Shown: positions 1-7,443, counted from the stretch's first letter. The stretch: 35,841 nucleotides of DNA from VGBK01 sp964354255 (GCA_964354255.1 CAYGYX010000014.1:1-35841), one strand, 5' to 3'. The notes: generated by a model not told the origin, from the letters alone. Numbers and translations: made by a program.

Positions 1-740
1 ACGGCCACGGCCATCAGGCCGTAAGAGTCGATGTGTACCACCCCTGCCTCACGGGCCGCACCGTAGGCGGCCTCCCAAACCATCTCGTGGCGCGTGCCGG
101 CCACCTCCACCGCCACCGTGTCCCCCGGCGCCAACCCGACCGCCCGCAGGTCGTCGGGAGCCACGTTGGTCTGGCAGTTGCCGAAGACGTCCACCCACCA
201 CACCAGACCCTGCACCGCCCCGCCCACCACTTCGGCGAGCGGCAGCAGGAGAGGCACCAGGGAGGCCGGAGGGACCTCCGGGCCCAGGTCGCCGAGGCCG
301 GCTTGCCCCGAAGCCAGCACCGCCGCCGCCGGGGCGAGCACATCACGGCCGTCGAAGGTGGCGCCGTCGCACGGCAGGCGGAAACGGGGATCCTCCAGCG
401 ACACCACCCGCTCGGCCCCGCCCACCATGGCCACCGCCGGTGCCAGCAGGCCGTTATCCGGGCCAACGAAGAAGCCCCAGGGCGTGTCGACGGCGATGCC
501 GCGCCGGCCGGTGCCCACCCCCGGGTCGACGACCGCCAGCGCCACCCCGGACGGGAGGTACTGGACGGCCCGCACCAGGGCGAGGGCGCCCGCCCGCACA
601 TCACCCCGCCGGACCTGGTGGGTGACATCGACGACCCGCGCCTCGGGGGCAATGCGGAGGATCACCCCGTGCACCACCCCGACGAACTCGTCCGTCAGGC
701 CGTAATCGGAGAGGAAGGCGATGGGGGCAGTCCCGGGCAT
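1..740 (-). CDS. SAM hydroxide adenosyltransferase (DUF62 family), 3' end cut by window
   Basis: Reading the minus strand from the ATG at 740 gives an uninterrupted frame that runs off the window edge, with 246 complete codons and no stop. The start LSDYGLTDEFVG, then VVDPGVGT, GPDNGLL and DVFGNCQTN, are the ordered hallmarks of the SAM hydrolase/chlorinase/fluorinase superfamily. Members without a halide-site specialisation use water to split S-adenosylmethionine into adenosine and methionine, so this is most likely a cytosolic SAM hydrolase. The family is usually 250-300 residues long, so little is missing. A GGAGGG lies about 17 nt upstream, further than a normal ribosome binding site, so the exact start is uncertain. 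The gene diverges from the Clp1-like kinase. The family is clear; whether it acts as a hydrolase rather than a halogenase is inferred from family statistics. Confidence 0.85.
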   Translation of the reverse strand, partial: MPGTAPIAFLSDYGLTDEFVGVVHGVILRIAPEARVVDVTHQVRRGDVRAGALALVRAVQYLPSGVALAVVDPGVGTGRRGIAVDTPWGFFVGPDNGLLAPAVAMVGGAERVVSLEDPRFRLPCDGATFDGRDVLAPAAAVLASGQAGLGDLGPEVPPASLVPLLLPLAEVVGGAVQGLVWWVDVFGNCQTNVAPDDLRAVGLAPGDTVAVEVAGTRHEMVWEAAYGAAREAGVVHIDSYGLMAVA

Positions 741-794
741 GACCCGGCAGGATACCGGCGCCCTCCGGAGACGGCACAGGGGACGCTCCCTCCA

Positions 795-800
795 TACAAT
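795..800 (+). promoter_or_regulatory. Candidate -10 box upstream of the Clp1-like gene
   Basis: TACAAT is a near-consensus -10 hexamer in the 143-bp divergent interval between the SAM hydrolase and Clp1-like genes. It predicts a transcript start near 807. No convincing -35 is seen at the right spacing. The region after it already reads as coding in the kinase frame, which makes the kinase start ambiguous. Confidence 0.35.
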
Positions 801-883
801 CCGAGCACCGCGACCCGGAGTACCCCCTGCACGGCGACCACGTTCACCTGCCCCTCATCGACGATCTGGTACGTCGGAGCGGG

Positions 884-1717
884 GTGGTGCTGCTGCTCGG
901 AGGCCCGGACACCGGCAAGTCGGCCTTTGCCCGGCGCCTGCTGACCGCCGCTGCGGCCGCCGCGGTGAGCACCGCCTATGTGGACGCCGACGTCGACCAG
1001 TCCACGACCGGGCCCCCCACCTGCGTGGGCCTCCACCGGGTGCGCCGCCCCGCCGACCTGGCCGACCTGGGCCGGGCCGACGCGCTGGAGTTCGTCGGCT
1101 CCATCACCCCGGAGGGAGTGGTCCTGCAGCACGTAGTGGCCACCGCCAAGTTGGTGGAGCTGGCCCGGGCCGAGGCCGACCTGGTGGTGGTCGACACCAC
1201 CGGGGTCATCTCCGGCGTGGTCGGGCAGACCCTCAAGTACCACAAGATGGAGTTGTGCCGGCCCGACATCGTCGTCGGCCTGCAGCGGGGCGGTGAACTC
1301 GAGCCCCTGGTGGGCATGCTGCGCCGCTTCTTCAACGCCGAAGTCGAGTTGACCGGCGTCGACCCCGACCTGCGCCCGGCCTCGCCCGAGGATCGCCGGG
1401 CCGGGCGCTCCGCCGCGTTCACCCAGGCCTTCTCCGCTCCGCTGGAACGGTGGCGGGTGCGGCCCACGGTGTTCGCCCCCACCTTGCCCACCGGACTCGA
1501 TCTGGCGCGGCTCGATCGTGTGCTGGTCGGCCTCATGGACGGCAGCGGCCGCTGCCTGGGGCTCGGGGCCCTGGAGCACGACGACGGCATCCTGCGGGTC
1601 CTCACCAACTACGGCGAGGAGATGCGCGGCCTGCGCCTGGGGTCGCTCACCATCGACCTGCCGACCTTCGACCTGCACCGGGTGCGTCTGAACGACCTGA
1701 TGTTCGGGCTCGACTAG
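884..1717 (+). CDS. Clp1/Grc3-like P-loop kinase (putative polynucleotide 5'-hydroxyl kinase)
   Basis: The product has a Walker A motif GGPDTGKS at residues 6-13 from the GTG at 884, a Walker B-like LVVVDTTG near residue 105, and a C-terminal beta-rich part. This layout fits the Clp1/Grc3/NOL9 group, which phosphorylates 5'-OH ends of RNA or DNA in eukaryotes and archaea; bacterial members are mostly uncharacterised. The P-loop lies unusually close to the N-terminus. The same frame continues open upstream to about 794 and reads like protein (for example HGDHVHLPLIDDLV), but holds no ATG, GTG or TTG. GTG 884 is therefore the first orthodox start, and the real one may be a non-canonical codon further up. 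The P-loop NTPase assignment is firm; the kinase substrate is unknown. Confidence 0.75.
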   Translation: MVLLLGGPDTGKSAFARRLLTAAAAAAVSTAYVDADVDQSTTGPPTCVGLHRVRRPADLADLGRADALEFVGSITPEGVVLQHVVATAKLVELARAEADLVVVDTTGVISGVVGQTLKYHKMELCRPDIVVGLQRGGELEPLVGMLRRFFNAEVELTGVDPDLRPASPEDRRAGRSAAFTQAFSAPLERWRVRPTVFAPTLPTGLDLARLDRVLVGLMDGSGRCLGLGALEHDDGILRVLTNYGEEMRGLRLGSLTIDLPTFDLHRVRLNDLMFGLD

Positions 1718-1734
1718 AGCCAGGTTCTGCCTCT

Positions 1735-1944
1735 CCCGCTGCCGCGGGCCCGGCGGAAACCCTCACCCCCCGCCCTCTCCCGCTGCCGCNNNNNNNNNNN
1801 NNNNNNNNNNNNNNNNNNNNNNNNNNNNNNNNNNNNNNNNNNNNNNNNNNNNNNNNNNNNNNNNNNNNNNNNNNNNNNNNNNNNNNNNNCCCGCTGCCGC
1901 GGGCCCGGCGGAAACCCTCACCCCCCGCCCTCTCCCGCTGCCGC
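1735..1944. repeat. 44-nt tandem repeat interrupted by an assembly gap
   Basis: An identical 55-nt sequence lies on each side of the N run (1735-1789 and 1890-1944). Each copy begins and ends with CCCGCTGCCGC, so the underlying unit is 44 nt and the array probably continues through the gap with unknown copy number. The unit contains the word CCCTCACCCCCCGCCCTCTC, which recurs at 34999 and 35040. At the right edge the arms CCCTCTCCCGC and GCGGGAGAGGG form a perfect 11-bp hairpin (1928-1953). Confidence 0.8.
1790..1889. other. Assembly gap, exactly 100 N
   Basis: One hundred undetermined bases, a conventional placeholder for a gap of unknown size. It falls inside a tandem repeat, which explains why the assembler stopped. 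No gene is broken by it, since the Clp1-like frame ends at 1717. Any distance measured across it is unreliable. Confidence 0.98.
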
Positions 1945-1963
1945 GGGAGAGGGAGCATGCGAA

Positions 1964-2039
1964 GGCCCAAGGAACCTCGCCGACTCCATCCCCCGCACTT
2001 CCCCAAACGAGGTATCTCGCCGGCCCGGCACCTTGGGCC
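1964..2039. repeat. Nested inverted repeat in intergenic DNA
   Basis: GGCCCAAGG (1964-1972) and CCTTGGGCC (2031-2039) form a perfect 9-bp inverted repeat. Inside it CCTCG (1975-1979) pairs with CGAGG (2008-2012), leaving a 28-nt central loop. It lies between the tandem repeat and the convergent ybjN end. It could be a structured RNA element, a terminator core or a decayed repeat; there is no U-tract on either side. Confidence 0.45.
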
Positions 2040-2171
2040 TCGCACCGCCGAAGATACGGATCGGCCCCCGCGGCGTCAAGCAGGGCATGGGTACTTCGAT
2101 TTCGCGCCGCGCGCCACCTCATTACGGTCACATGGGCCCGCTTGACATCACGCGACGGCCGGCGACTCGAC

Positions 2172-2226
2172 CTTTCCACATGTCCACCGCCATCCACAGG
2201 GGCTTGTGCACATGTCCTGTCGACAA
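2172..2226. other. Cluster of DnaA-box-like words with a direct repeat
   Basis: Within 55 bp there are two 8/9 matches to the actinobacterial DnaA box TTGTCCACA (TTGTGCACA at 2204-2212, and TTGTCGACA on the minus strand at 2218-2226) and three 7/9 matches (2172-2180, 2080-type word at 2180-2188, and 2190-2198). CACATGTCC is repeated directly at 2177 and 2209, 32 bp apart, about three helical turns. The interval lies between convergent genes, so promoter function for the neighbours is unlikely. The rest of 1945-2231 shows no convincing gene. Confidence 0.35.
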
Positions 2227-2231
2227 GTCGT

Positions 2232-2669
2232 TCAGCCTTTTCTTTCGCGCTCAAAGGCCACTCGAGCGAGGGCGGGCCGGGTCACCTCGAGGCCCTGGTG
2301 TGCCTCACCCAGGAGCAGCTCGAGCTCGCCGGCATCCACCTCCTGCAGAGGCACGCAACCCACCAGCACTACATCCCCAAGGCGGTCGAGCGCCAGGTGA
2401 AGACGCCGCCCCGCGGCGTTGCGGGCCAGGCTCTGTCGGTAGACCTCTTCCCGGGCGTCGGCAGGAGGAGATGGGAGGATGAAGGCCTCCACCCGCAGGG
2501 TGCGCTCGCCCACCTGGAACCAGACGGTGCTCGGATCGCCGGTGGTGAGCCGGAGGCGCACCCCCCGTCGCTCTTGGTGATCGCCCACCCAGATCACGTC
2601 GGCCTCGGGGTCGGCGAGCCAGCGCTCGCTCACCTCCTCCAGCAGGCGGCGCGTCTCCTCCGTGCTCAC
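2232..2669 (-). CDS. YbjN domain protein downstream of mshA
   Basis: This 145-residue protein is acidic at the N-terminus (STEETRRLLEEVSERWL) and has the alternating strands of a YbjN/type III chaperone-like fold, including VWFQVGERTLRVEAFILP. YbjN proteins have no known catalytic activity and are thought to act as small protein-binding or stress-related factors. A YbjN gene directly after mshA is a recurrent actinobacterial arrangement, seen for instance in mycobacteria, and supports the call. The GTG start at 2669 overlaps the mshA stop by 4 bp (GTGA), indicating translational coupling. It is the last gene of the minus-strand operon and ends before a non-coding, repeat-bearing interval. Function in mycothiol metabolism is plausible by context only. 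Confidence 0.8.
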   Translation of the reverse strand: MSTEETRRLLEEVSERWLADPEADVIWVGDHQERRGVRLRLTTGDPSTVWFQVGERTLRVEAFILPSPPADAREEVYRQSLARNAAGRRLHLALDRLGDVVLVGCVPLQEVDAGELELLLGEAHQGLEVTRPALARVAFERERKG

Positions 2670-3880
2670 GGCTGGGAGATCCCTGCGTAGAGCTCGAGCA
2701 GGCGATCGGCGGTGGCCGGCCACGAGAACTGCTCGGCGTTGGCCACCGCCCCCCGGGCCAGGCGCTCGGCGAGGACGGGATCGGTGAGTATGCGGCGCAG
2801 GGCGGCGGCATAGTCCACCGGGTCCCAGCCGGAGACGAGGAGCCCCGATTCACCGTCGGCGACGGCATGGGCGAGCCCTCCCACAGCCGAGGCGACCACC
2901 GGGACCCCGCAGGCCTGGGCCTCGGCGGCCACCAGCCCGAACGACTCGCTGCGCGAAGGCACCACCACCACGTCGGCGGCCTGGTAGGCGGCCGCCAGGG
3001 AGCGGTGCGGGAGCGGGTCGCGCAACAGCACTCGATCATCGAGGCCGCCAGTGGCAGCCCCGGCGTGGAGGAACGACATCTCCTCCATCCCTTGGGGCCC
3101 GCTCGGGCCCCCGATCACCAGGAGACGGCAATCGGGCAGGCCGGTGGCCACCAGTGCGAAGGCGGCCAGGGCGACGCCGGGCGCCTTGAGGGGCTGGATG
3201 CGGCCGACGAAGAGCACCAGGCGCCCCTCCACTGGCAGGCCCAGCGCTGCCCGGGCGGCGCGGCGGTCACCCGGGCGAAACACCTCGTGGTCCACTCCGG
3301 GCGGCGAGATGCAGAGCCGCTCCGGGCTAGCCGAGTAGTGCTCGATCAACTGGGCCGCCTCCGTCTGGGTGGAGGCAATGACACAGCCGGCCCGGGCGAT
3401 CACCTCGGTCTCGGCGGCGATGCGGAGCAGTCCGGCCGGCGCCTGATCGGGCCGGCGGGTGGCGTCCTTGACCCGACCGAGGGTGTGAAAGGAGATGGCC
3501 AGCGGCACCCGCAGCACCTCGTGGAGAAGGAGCCCCGCCCAGCCTGAGAGCCAGTAGTGGCTGTGCAGCACGTCGTAGGCGGCTCGGTGGCGCACCGCCC
3601 AGCGGGCTACCCCCTCGGCAAAGTCGCCGACCACATCGGCGAGCGACTCGGGGCCGATGTCGCCGGCGGGCCCGATCGGCAGGTCGATCACCCGATAGCC
3701 GGGGATCACCTCGACCTCTCCCGGCCGGCTGCCGCGGGTGAAGGTGTCCACCCGCACCCCGCGGCCGGCCAGGGTCGTGGCCAGTTCGTGCACGTAGACA
3801 TTCATGCCGCCCGCATCCCCCGTCCCGGGGGCTGCCAGCGGCGAGGTGTGGATGCTGAGGAAGGCCACCCGCTCGATCAA
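2666..3880 (-). CDS. mshA: D-inositol-3-phosphate glycosyltransferase MshA
   Basis: This GT-B, GT4-family enzyme of 404 residues matches MshA, which transfers N-acetylglucosamine from UDP-GlcNAc to 1L-inositol-1-phosphate in the first committed step of mycothiol synthesis in the cytosol. The N-terminal domain shows GDAGGMNVYVHELA (21-34), SHYWLSGW (107-114) and FHTLGRVK (131-138). The C-terminal domain has the phosphate-binding FVGRIQPLKAP (224-234) and an E-x7-E motif (E312 and E320) for the nucleotide sugar. The TTG start at 3880 overlaps the upstream stop in TTGA, with GGAGGGG 5 nt before it. Length and motif order are typical. Its presence indicates an actinobacterium using mycothiol as its main thiol. 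mshB, mshC and mshD are not in the window. Confidence 0.93.
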   Translation of the reverse strand: MIERVAFLSIHTSPLAAPGTGDAGGMNVYVHELATTLAGRGVRVDTFTRGSRPGEVEVIPGYRVIDLPIGPAGDIGPESLADVVGDFAEGVARWAVRHRAAYDVLHSHYWLSGWAGLLLHEVLRVPLAISFHTLGRVKDATRRPDQAPAGLLRIAAETEVIARAGCVIASTQTEAAQLIEHYSASPERLCISPPGVDHEVFRPGDRRAARAALGLPVEGRLVLFVGRIQPLKAPGVALAAFALVATGLPDCRLLVIGGPSGPQGMEEMSFLHAGAATGGLDDRVLLRDPLPHRSLAAAYQAADVVVVPSRSESFGLVAAEAQACGVPVVASAVGGLAHAVADGESGLLVSGWDPVDYAAALRRILTDPVLAERLARGAVANAEQFSWPATADRLLELYAGISQP

Positions 3881-4782
3881 CAGATCCCCTCCACCATGAA
3901 GAGGGGGCGGGGCCGCGCCCCGAGACGGAGCTTGTAGGCCTCGTCGCCCTTGAGAAGATCGAGCCGCGCCAGGCCCTCGTCGATGCAGCGCCGCACCACC
4001 AGGTCGACCAGGATCACCCCCGGCGACGAGGCGGCCGCCGCCGGGTCGTAGGCCGAGTTGTACAGGTAGTAGGCCCGCTCGTCCTGGAACCCGAAGGCGG
4101 CGGCCACCGGTTCCCCGCTCTCCGACACCAGCAGGTCGAGGCGGGCGCCTTCCAGGCCGAGCAGGTCGGCGAAGAAGGCCTCCATCTCACCGGTCAGGAA
4201 GCCTCCCTTCGGCCCGGGGGCGGAGCGGTGCATAGCGGCGAAGGTGCCCAGCCCGGCACGCCCGGCGTCTATGAGGCGCCCGGCCCCCCGGGTCACCTCG
4301 AAGCGCCGCTGCTTGCGACGCACCTCGTGGCGCTCCTTCCCGGCGAGCCCGGCCAGATACTCGTCGTAGGAGGGTGGGAGATCGAGCACGGCCGCCAGCC
4401 CCTGCCGGCGGCACCGCCGCGCCCTCCCGGCCCGTCCCGCCCCGGCGGCTACCACCTCGGCAGCCTCCTCGGGCAGCGAGTCGAAACAGAAGGGCGTCCC
4501 CTGCTCCACGCTCTCCAGGAGATCGGCGACGAGATCCTCGGCTCCGGGACCCAGCGGGGTGTGGTAATCGGTGAGGTCGGCCTCCCCCATGAACTGCAGA
4601 CCGCCCGGCCCGCGCCGGGTCGGGAGAAGGGCGGTGGGCGACTCGGCAATCAGCACCTCCCCCTCCCCCCGATGCCGCCACCAGGCCTCGAGGAAGGGAC
4701 GCCGGGGGAAGGGCCCGACGAGGTCGGCCACCGGCGGCAGGGCAAACCCCGGTGCCCCCCAATCCCCGTGCACCCGGGTCAA
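3877..4782 (-). CDS. GNAT-fold acyltransferase, CelD/FemAB-like (Acetyltransf_6)
   Basis: The 301-residue product has the double-GNAT-like layout of PF13480 proteins. The signature K-RHEVRRKQRRFE lies at residues 149-162, followed by a second half containing PVAAAFGFQDERAYYLYNSAYDP and a terminal YKLRLGARPRPLF. Such proteins transfer acyl or aminoacyl groups in envelope, polysaccharide or antibiotic pathways; the substrate cannot be read from sequence. I chose TTG at 4782 because it overlaps the asparaginase stop as TTGA and has GGAGG 7 nt upstream. A longer frame to 4869 would run deep into the neighbour. Its stop overlaps the mshA start. Sitting directly before mshA, it might act on a sugar or thiol intermediate, but mycothiol synthesis already has its own acetyltransferase (MshD), so this is not that enzyme by default. 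Confidence 0.75.
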   Translation of the reverse strand: MTRVHGDWGAPGFALPPVADLVGPFPRRPFLEAWWRHRGEGEVLIAESPTALLPTRRGPGGLQFMGEADLTDYHTPLGPGAEDLVADLLESVEQGTPFCFDSLPEEAAEVVAAGAGRAGRARRCRRQGLAAVLDLPPSYDEYLAGLAGKERHEVRRKQRRFEVTRGAGRLIDAGRAGLGTFAAMHRSAPGPKGGFLTGEMEAFFADLLGLEGARLDLLVSESGEPVAAAFGFQDERAYYLYNSAYDPAAAASSPGVILVDLVVRRCIDEGLARLDLLKGDEAYKLRLGARPRPLFMVEGIC

Positions 4783-5723
4783 GGGCCGCCCTCCAGCACC
4801 TCGAGGCGACCCACCGGGCAACCGCCCCCCGCCACCACCGGATGAGCCACCTCGGCGAGCATCTCCCAACCGTGCTCCGAGAGGATGCCCAGCCGGCGGA
4901 GGGCGGTGGCCACCGCCGCCATGGCCGGGGCCGCCTCACCGGTCCAGCACTTGGCGGCCACTCCCAATCCCCCGGGCCAGGCCACCCCCACACATCCCTG
5001 GGCGCCGCCCTTCACCGCCGCGTGGCACCACCGGGCCAGCTCCGCCTCGGCCCGGTCGCCGTCGCAGGTGAGGGGGGCCAAGCGGGCCATGGCGTCGGCC
5101 ACCGGGGCCAGGGCCGGGTCGGTGGCCAGGCGGGCGAAGGCGCGCGCCAGGCCGGCGGTGGTCCCACGCAAGGTGGGAACCCCACAACCGTCCACACCGA
5201 CGGGGCCGGGGGGCTCTCCGGTGCTCGCGCCCACCTCGGCCAGTATCTCCTGCTGGAGCGGGTGGCCCGGGTCCGTGTAGGCCAGGGGCCAGTCCCGCGC
5301 CACGCACGCCCGCAGCATGGCGGCATGTTTCCCCGAGCAGTTGTGGAACACCCGCCGCGGCGCCTCGACCCCGGCGGCGGCCAGGCGGCGCAGGGCGCTC
5401 TCCGCCGACGGCCAAGTAGGCGGGCAGAGGAGGTGCTCCGGCCCCAGGCCCACCGACGCCAGCATCTCCTCCACCAGGGAGACGTGCACCGGCTGGCCCC
5501 CGTGGCTACCCGCGGCCACCGCCAGCTGCTCCGGCGCCAGGGCAGCCCCGTTGCGCTGGGACACCGCCGCTTGGAAGGGCTTGGCAGCGGAGCGCAGGAA
5601 GAAGGGAGTGCCCTGATCCTCCCCGGAGCGAAAGACGACGGCTCCGCTGCCGTCGACGGCGGCGACGGTGACCGGGTGCCGGGACTCCACCAGCCCGGAG
5701 CGGACGACTCCTATCAGCACCAC
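4779..5723 (-). CDS. L-asparaginase II family protein
   Basis: This 314-residue protein belongs to PF06089, the L-asparaginase II family first described in Rhizobium etli and unrelated to the E. coli enzymes. Family features seen are RSAAKPFQA (about residue 43), AAGSHGGQPVHV, HNCSGKHAAML around residue 125 with Ser and Lys of the proposed active site, and DGCGVPTL near 178. It hydrolyses asparagine to aspartate and ammonia in the cytosol. GTG at 5723 follows the upstream TGA directly, and the 3' end overlaps the GNAT gene by 4 bp. The link to mshA is only positional; nitrogen supply or a peptide-like substrate are alternatives. No signal peptide is seen. Confidence 0.88.
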   Translation of the reverse strand: MVLIGVVRSGLVESRHPVTVAAVDGSGAVVFRSGEDQGTPFFLRSAAKPFQAAVSQRNGAALAPEQLAVAAGSHGGQPVHVSLVEEMLASVGLGPEHLLCPPTWPSAESALRRLAAAGVEAPRRVFHNCSGKHAAMLRACVARDWPLAYTDPGHPLQQEILAEVGASTGEPPGPVGVDGCGVPTLRGTTAGLARAFARLATDPALAPVADAMARLAPLTCDGDRAEAELARWCHAAVKGGAQGCVGVAWPGGLGVAAKCWTGEAAPAMAAVATALRRLGILSEHGWEMLAEVAHPVVAGGGCPVGRLEVLEGGP

Positions 5724-6263
5724 TCAGCCCTGCGGGGCGGCGTCTCCGGCCTGCTGGCCGGCGCGGTAACGGCGCACCAGTTCCGCCTGAAGGAGATCGG
5801 AAGCGTCGAAGACGACACGGCGCTGCCGGGAGATCTCCGCCTCGGCCTCGACCAGGCGCTGCTGCACCGAGGCCAGCTCCTGGTCCCCCAACTCAGGAAG
5901 GCGAGCGAGGAAGTCGTCGGACAGTGCCCGGTCCACCGCCCGCCGCCCCGCCGCGGGCAGGTTGGGCACCTCCACCACCACCCGGCGCCCGGGCAGGCCC
6001 GGCTCGCCCGAGGCCCACGAGGCGAGAATCTCGGGCAGCGCCTCAGTCAAGGTGCGCGTCTCCTCACCGGCCCGCCGACGCACCTCGAAGGCCAGCAGGT
6101 CGAGCCGACCCTGCAACACGCGGCGGTAGTAGGAGTACTCGACGTCCAGGTCGGCGCAGGTGCGCCGCCGGAGCCGCAACTCGGACGGCGATAGATCCTC
6201 GAGGCCGGCGGTGAACTCCGGCGATCCGACGAGGTCGATGCGGCGGCGTGGGGTGTGGGTCAC
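5724..6263 (-). CDS. RsiG/AmfC-like coiled-coil protein, putative c-di-GMP-responsive anti-sigma factor
   Basis: The 179-residue, mostly helical protein has two helices at 22-70 and 112-168. Each carries a copy of the RsiG signature E-x3-S-x2-R-x3-Q-x3-D in the same register. Copy 1 is D40-S44-R47-Q51-D55 (Asp instead of Glu first). Copy 2 is E141-S145-R148-F152-D156 (Phe instead of Gln). In Streptomyces, RsiG binds a c-di-GMP dimer through these motifs and sequesters the sporulation sigma factor WhiG. The family is often annotated as aerial mycelium formation protein. GTG 6263 gives the N-terminus THTPRRRIDLV; the frame stays open to a TTG at 6305, so the start is uncertain. The asparaginase gene follows at once. 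No whiG is present in the window. Family assignment is good; ligand binding is inferred. Confidence 0.75.
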   Translation of the reverse strand: MTHTPRRRIDLVGSPEFTAGLEDLSPSELRLRRRTCADLDVEYSYYRRVLQGRLDLLAFEVRRRAGEETRTLTEALPEILASWASGEPGLPGRRVVVEVPNLPAAGRRAVDRALSDDFLARLPELGDQELASVQQRLVEAEAEISRQRRVVFDASDLLQAELVRRYRAGQQAGDAAPQG

Positions 6264-6312
6264 GGTTGTTACCAGCAGATCGGCCGCCAGCCTATCCCAT
6301 CCCAACCCGGTT

Positions 6313-7443
6313 TCAATTGCAGTGGCGGGCGACCGTGGGGTAGGGGTTCACCGCCCCCCTGCCGTTGGGGTAGATGCCGAAGTGGAGGTGGTAGGCGCCC
6401 GGTGCCGGGTTGCCGGTGTCCCCCATGTAGCCGATCACCGTGCCCCGGCTCACCCATTGGCCGGACGACACTCCGCCGAACCCGTCGAGGTGGGCATAGA
6501 AGTAGGACACCCCGTGGTCGGCGGCAAGCCACACCGTGTTGCCGCCGGCGGGGCTCGACCCCAACTGGATGGTCCCATCGGCGACGGCCACCAGCGGGGT
6601 CCCGCGGGCACCCATCAGGTCGGTCCCGGTGTGCACCCGGCCGCCCCAACGGGGAGCGCCCCACGAATCGACGAACACCGACGAGCCCGCCACCGGGCAG
6701 ATGAAGCCGGGGGTGATGTCGTCGGACACGCCGCCGGCCGGCCCCAGCAGGGCCTGGCGGATGGCCTCCTGGCGCCGCCTCTCCTCCTCCTCGCGGCGTC
6801 GCTGCTCGGCCAGAGCGCTCTCGGCGCCCTGCAGCGTCTGATTCGCGGCTGCCAGTTCTGCGTCCCGGGCGGCCAGCAGCTCGTACATCCTGGCCGCTAC
6901 CGCCTCCGCTTCGATCCGCAGCGCGGCGGCGCGCTCCGTCTCCCCCTCCAGGTCCACCTCCAGGCGCTCCATCTCGGCGGTGATCGCCTCCAGGCTGCTG
7001 AGCGAAGCGGCTTCCTCGGCGACCGCCCGGGCGAGCACCTGCCGGGCCACTAGAGCCTCCTGGGCCAGGCCGCTCTCGAGGAGCAGCCCGGTGGCCTCCT
7101 GCTCCGGACCTCGCATGTAGGCCTCCACGGCCCGCCGCCGGATCTCCTCTCGCGCGTCACGAACCTGCACCTGGTAGGCGTCGATGCGGCTGCGCATCTG
7201 GCCGATGCTGAAGACCAGGCCCTGGTACTCACCGTTGACGGCCTCGTAGGCCGCGACTGCCTCGTCAAGGTCGTCGAGGGCGCCCGCCCGGGCGGTGGCC
7301 GCCTCCTGCTGAGCCTGGCGCGCCCGCGCCACTTCCTCCTCGGTCACCGAGCGCGCCGGGGCCGCCATCCCCGCCACCACAAGGGCGACGAGGACGGCAA
7401 TGCCCAGACGGGCAAGCCGCCGGGAGGGAATCATCTTGAGCAT
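6313..7443 (-). CDS. M23 family metallopeptidase with long coiled coil (EnvC/NlpD-like)
   Basis: The 376-residue secreted protein starts with a basic region and a hydrophobic signal segment (about 10-32, LGIAVLVALVVAGMAAPARS). An extended coiled coil rich in Ala, Glu and Arg follows (35-232), ending in the highly charged EQRRREEEERRRQE. The C-terminal LytM/M23 domain (about 250-374) has an intact zinc site, H271-x3-D275 and H352-x-H354, with H318 as the likely catalytic base. Such enzymes cut peptide cross-links in peptidoglycan or activate amidases during division. The ATG at 7443 has no clear ribosome binding site, and an in-frame ATG at 7434 is an alternative. A DnaA-box match lies just upstream. 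It is 50 bp from the RsiG-like gene on the same strand. Confidence 0.88.
   Translation of the reverse strand: MLKMIPSRRLARLGIAVLVALVVAGMAAPARSVTEEEVARARQAQQEAATARAGALDDLDEAVAAYEAVNGEYQGLVFSIGQMRSRIDAYQVQVRDAREEIRRRAVEAYMRGPEQEATGLLLESGLAQEALVARQVLARAVAEEAASLSSLEAITAEMERLEVDLEGETERAAALRIEAEAVAARMYELLAARDAELAAANQTLQGAESALAEQRRREEEERRRQEAIRQALLGPAGGVSDDITPGFICPVAGSSVFVDSWGAPRWGGRVHTGTDLMGARGTPLVAVADGTIQLGSSPAGGNTVWLAADHGVSYFYAHLDGFGGVSSGQWVSRGTVIGYMGDTGNPAPGAYHLHFGIYPNGRGAVNPYPTVARHCN

Noticed and set aside
33..944. Long plus-strand open frame of 303 codons over the SAM hydrolase
   Set aside because: It is antisense to a clear SAM hydroxide adenosyltransferase on the minus strand; its translation is His/Arg/Pro-rich and matches no fold.
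2172..2226. Replication origin
   Set aside because: DnaA-like words are imperfect, no dnaA, dnaN or parAB gene is near, and there is no AT-rich unwinding region.
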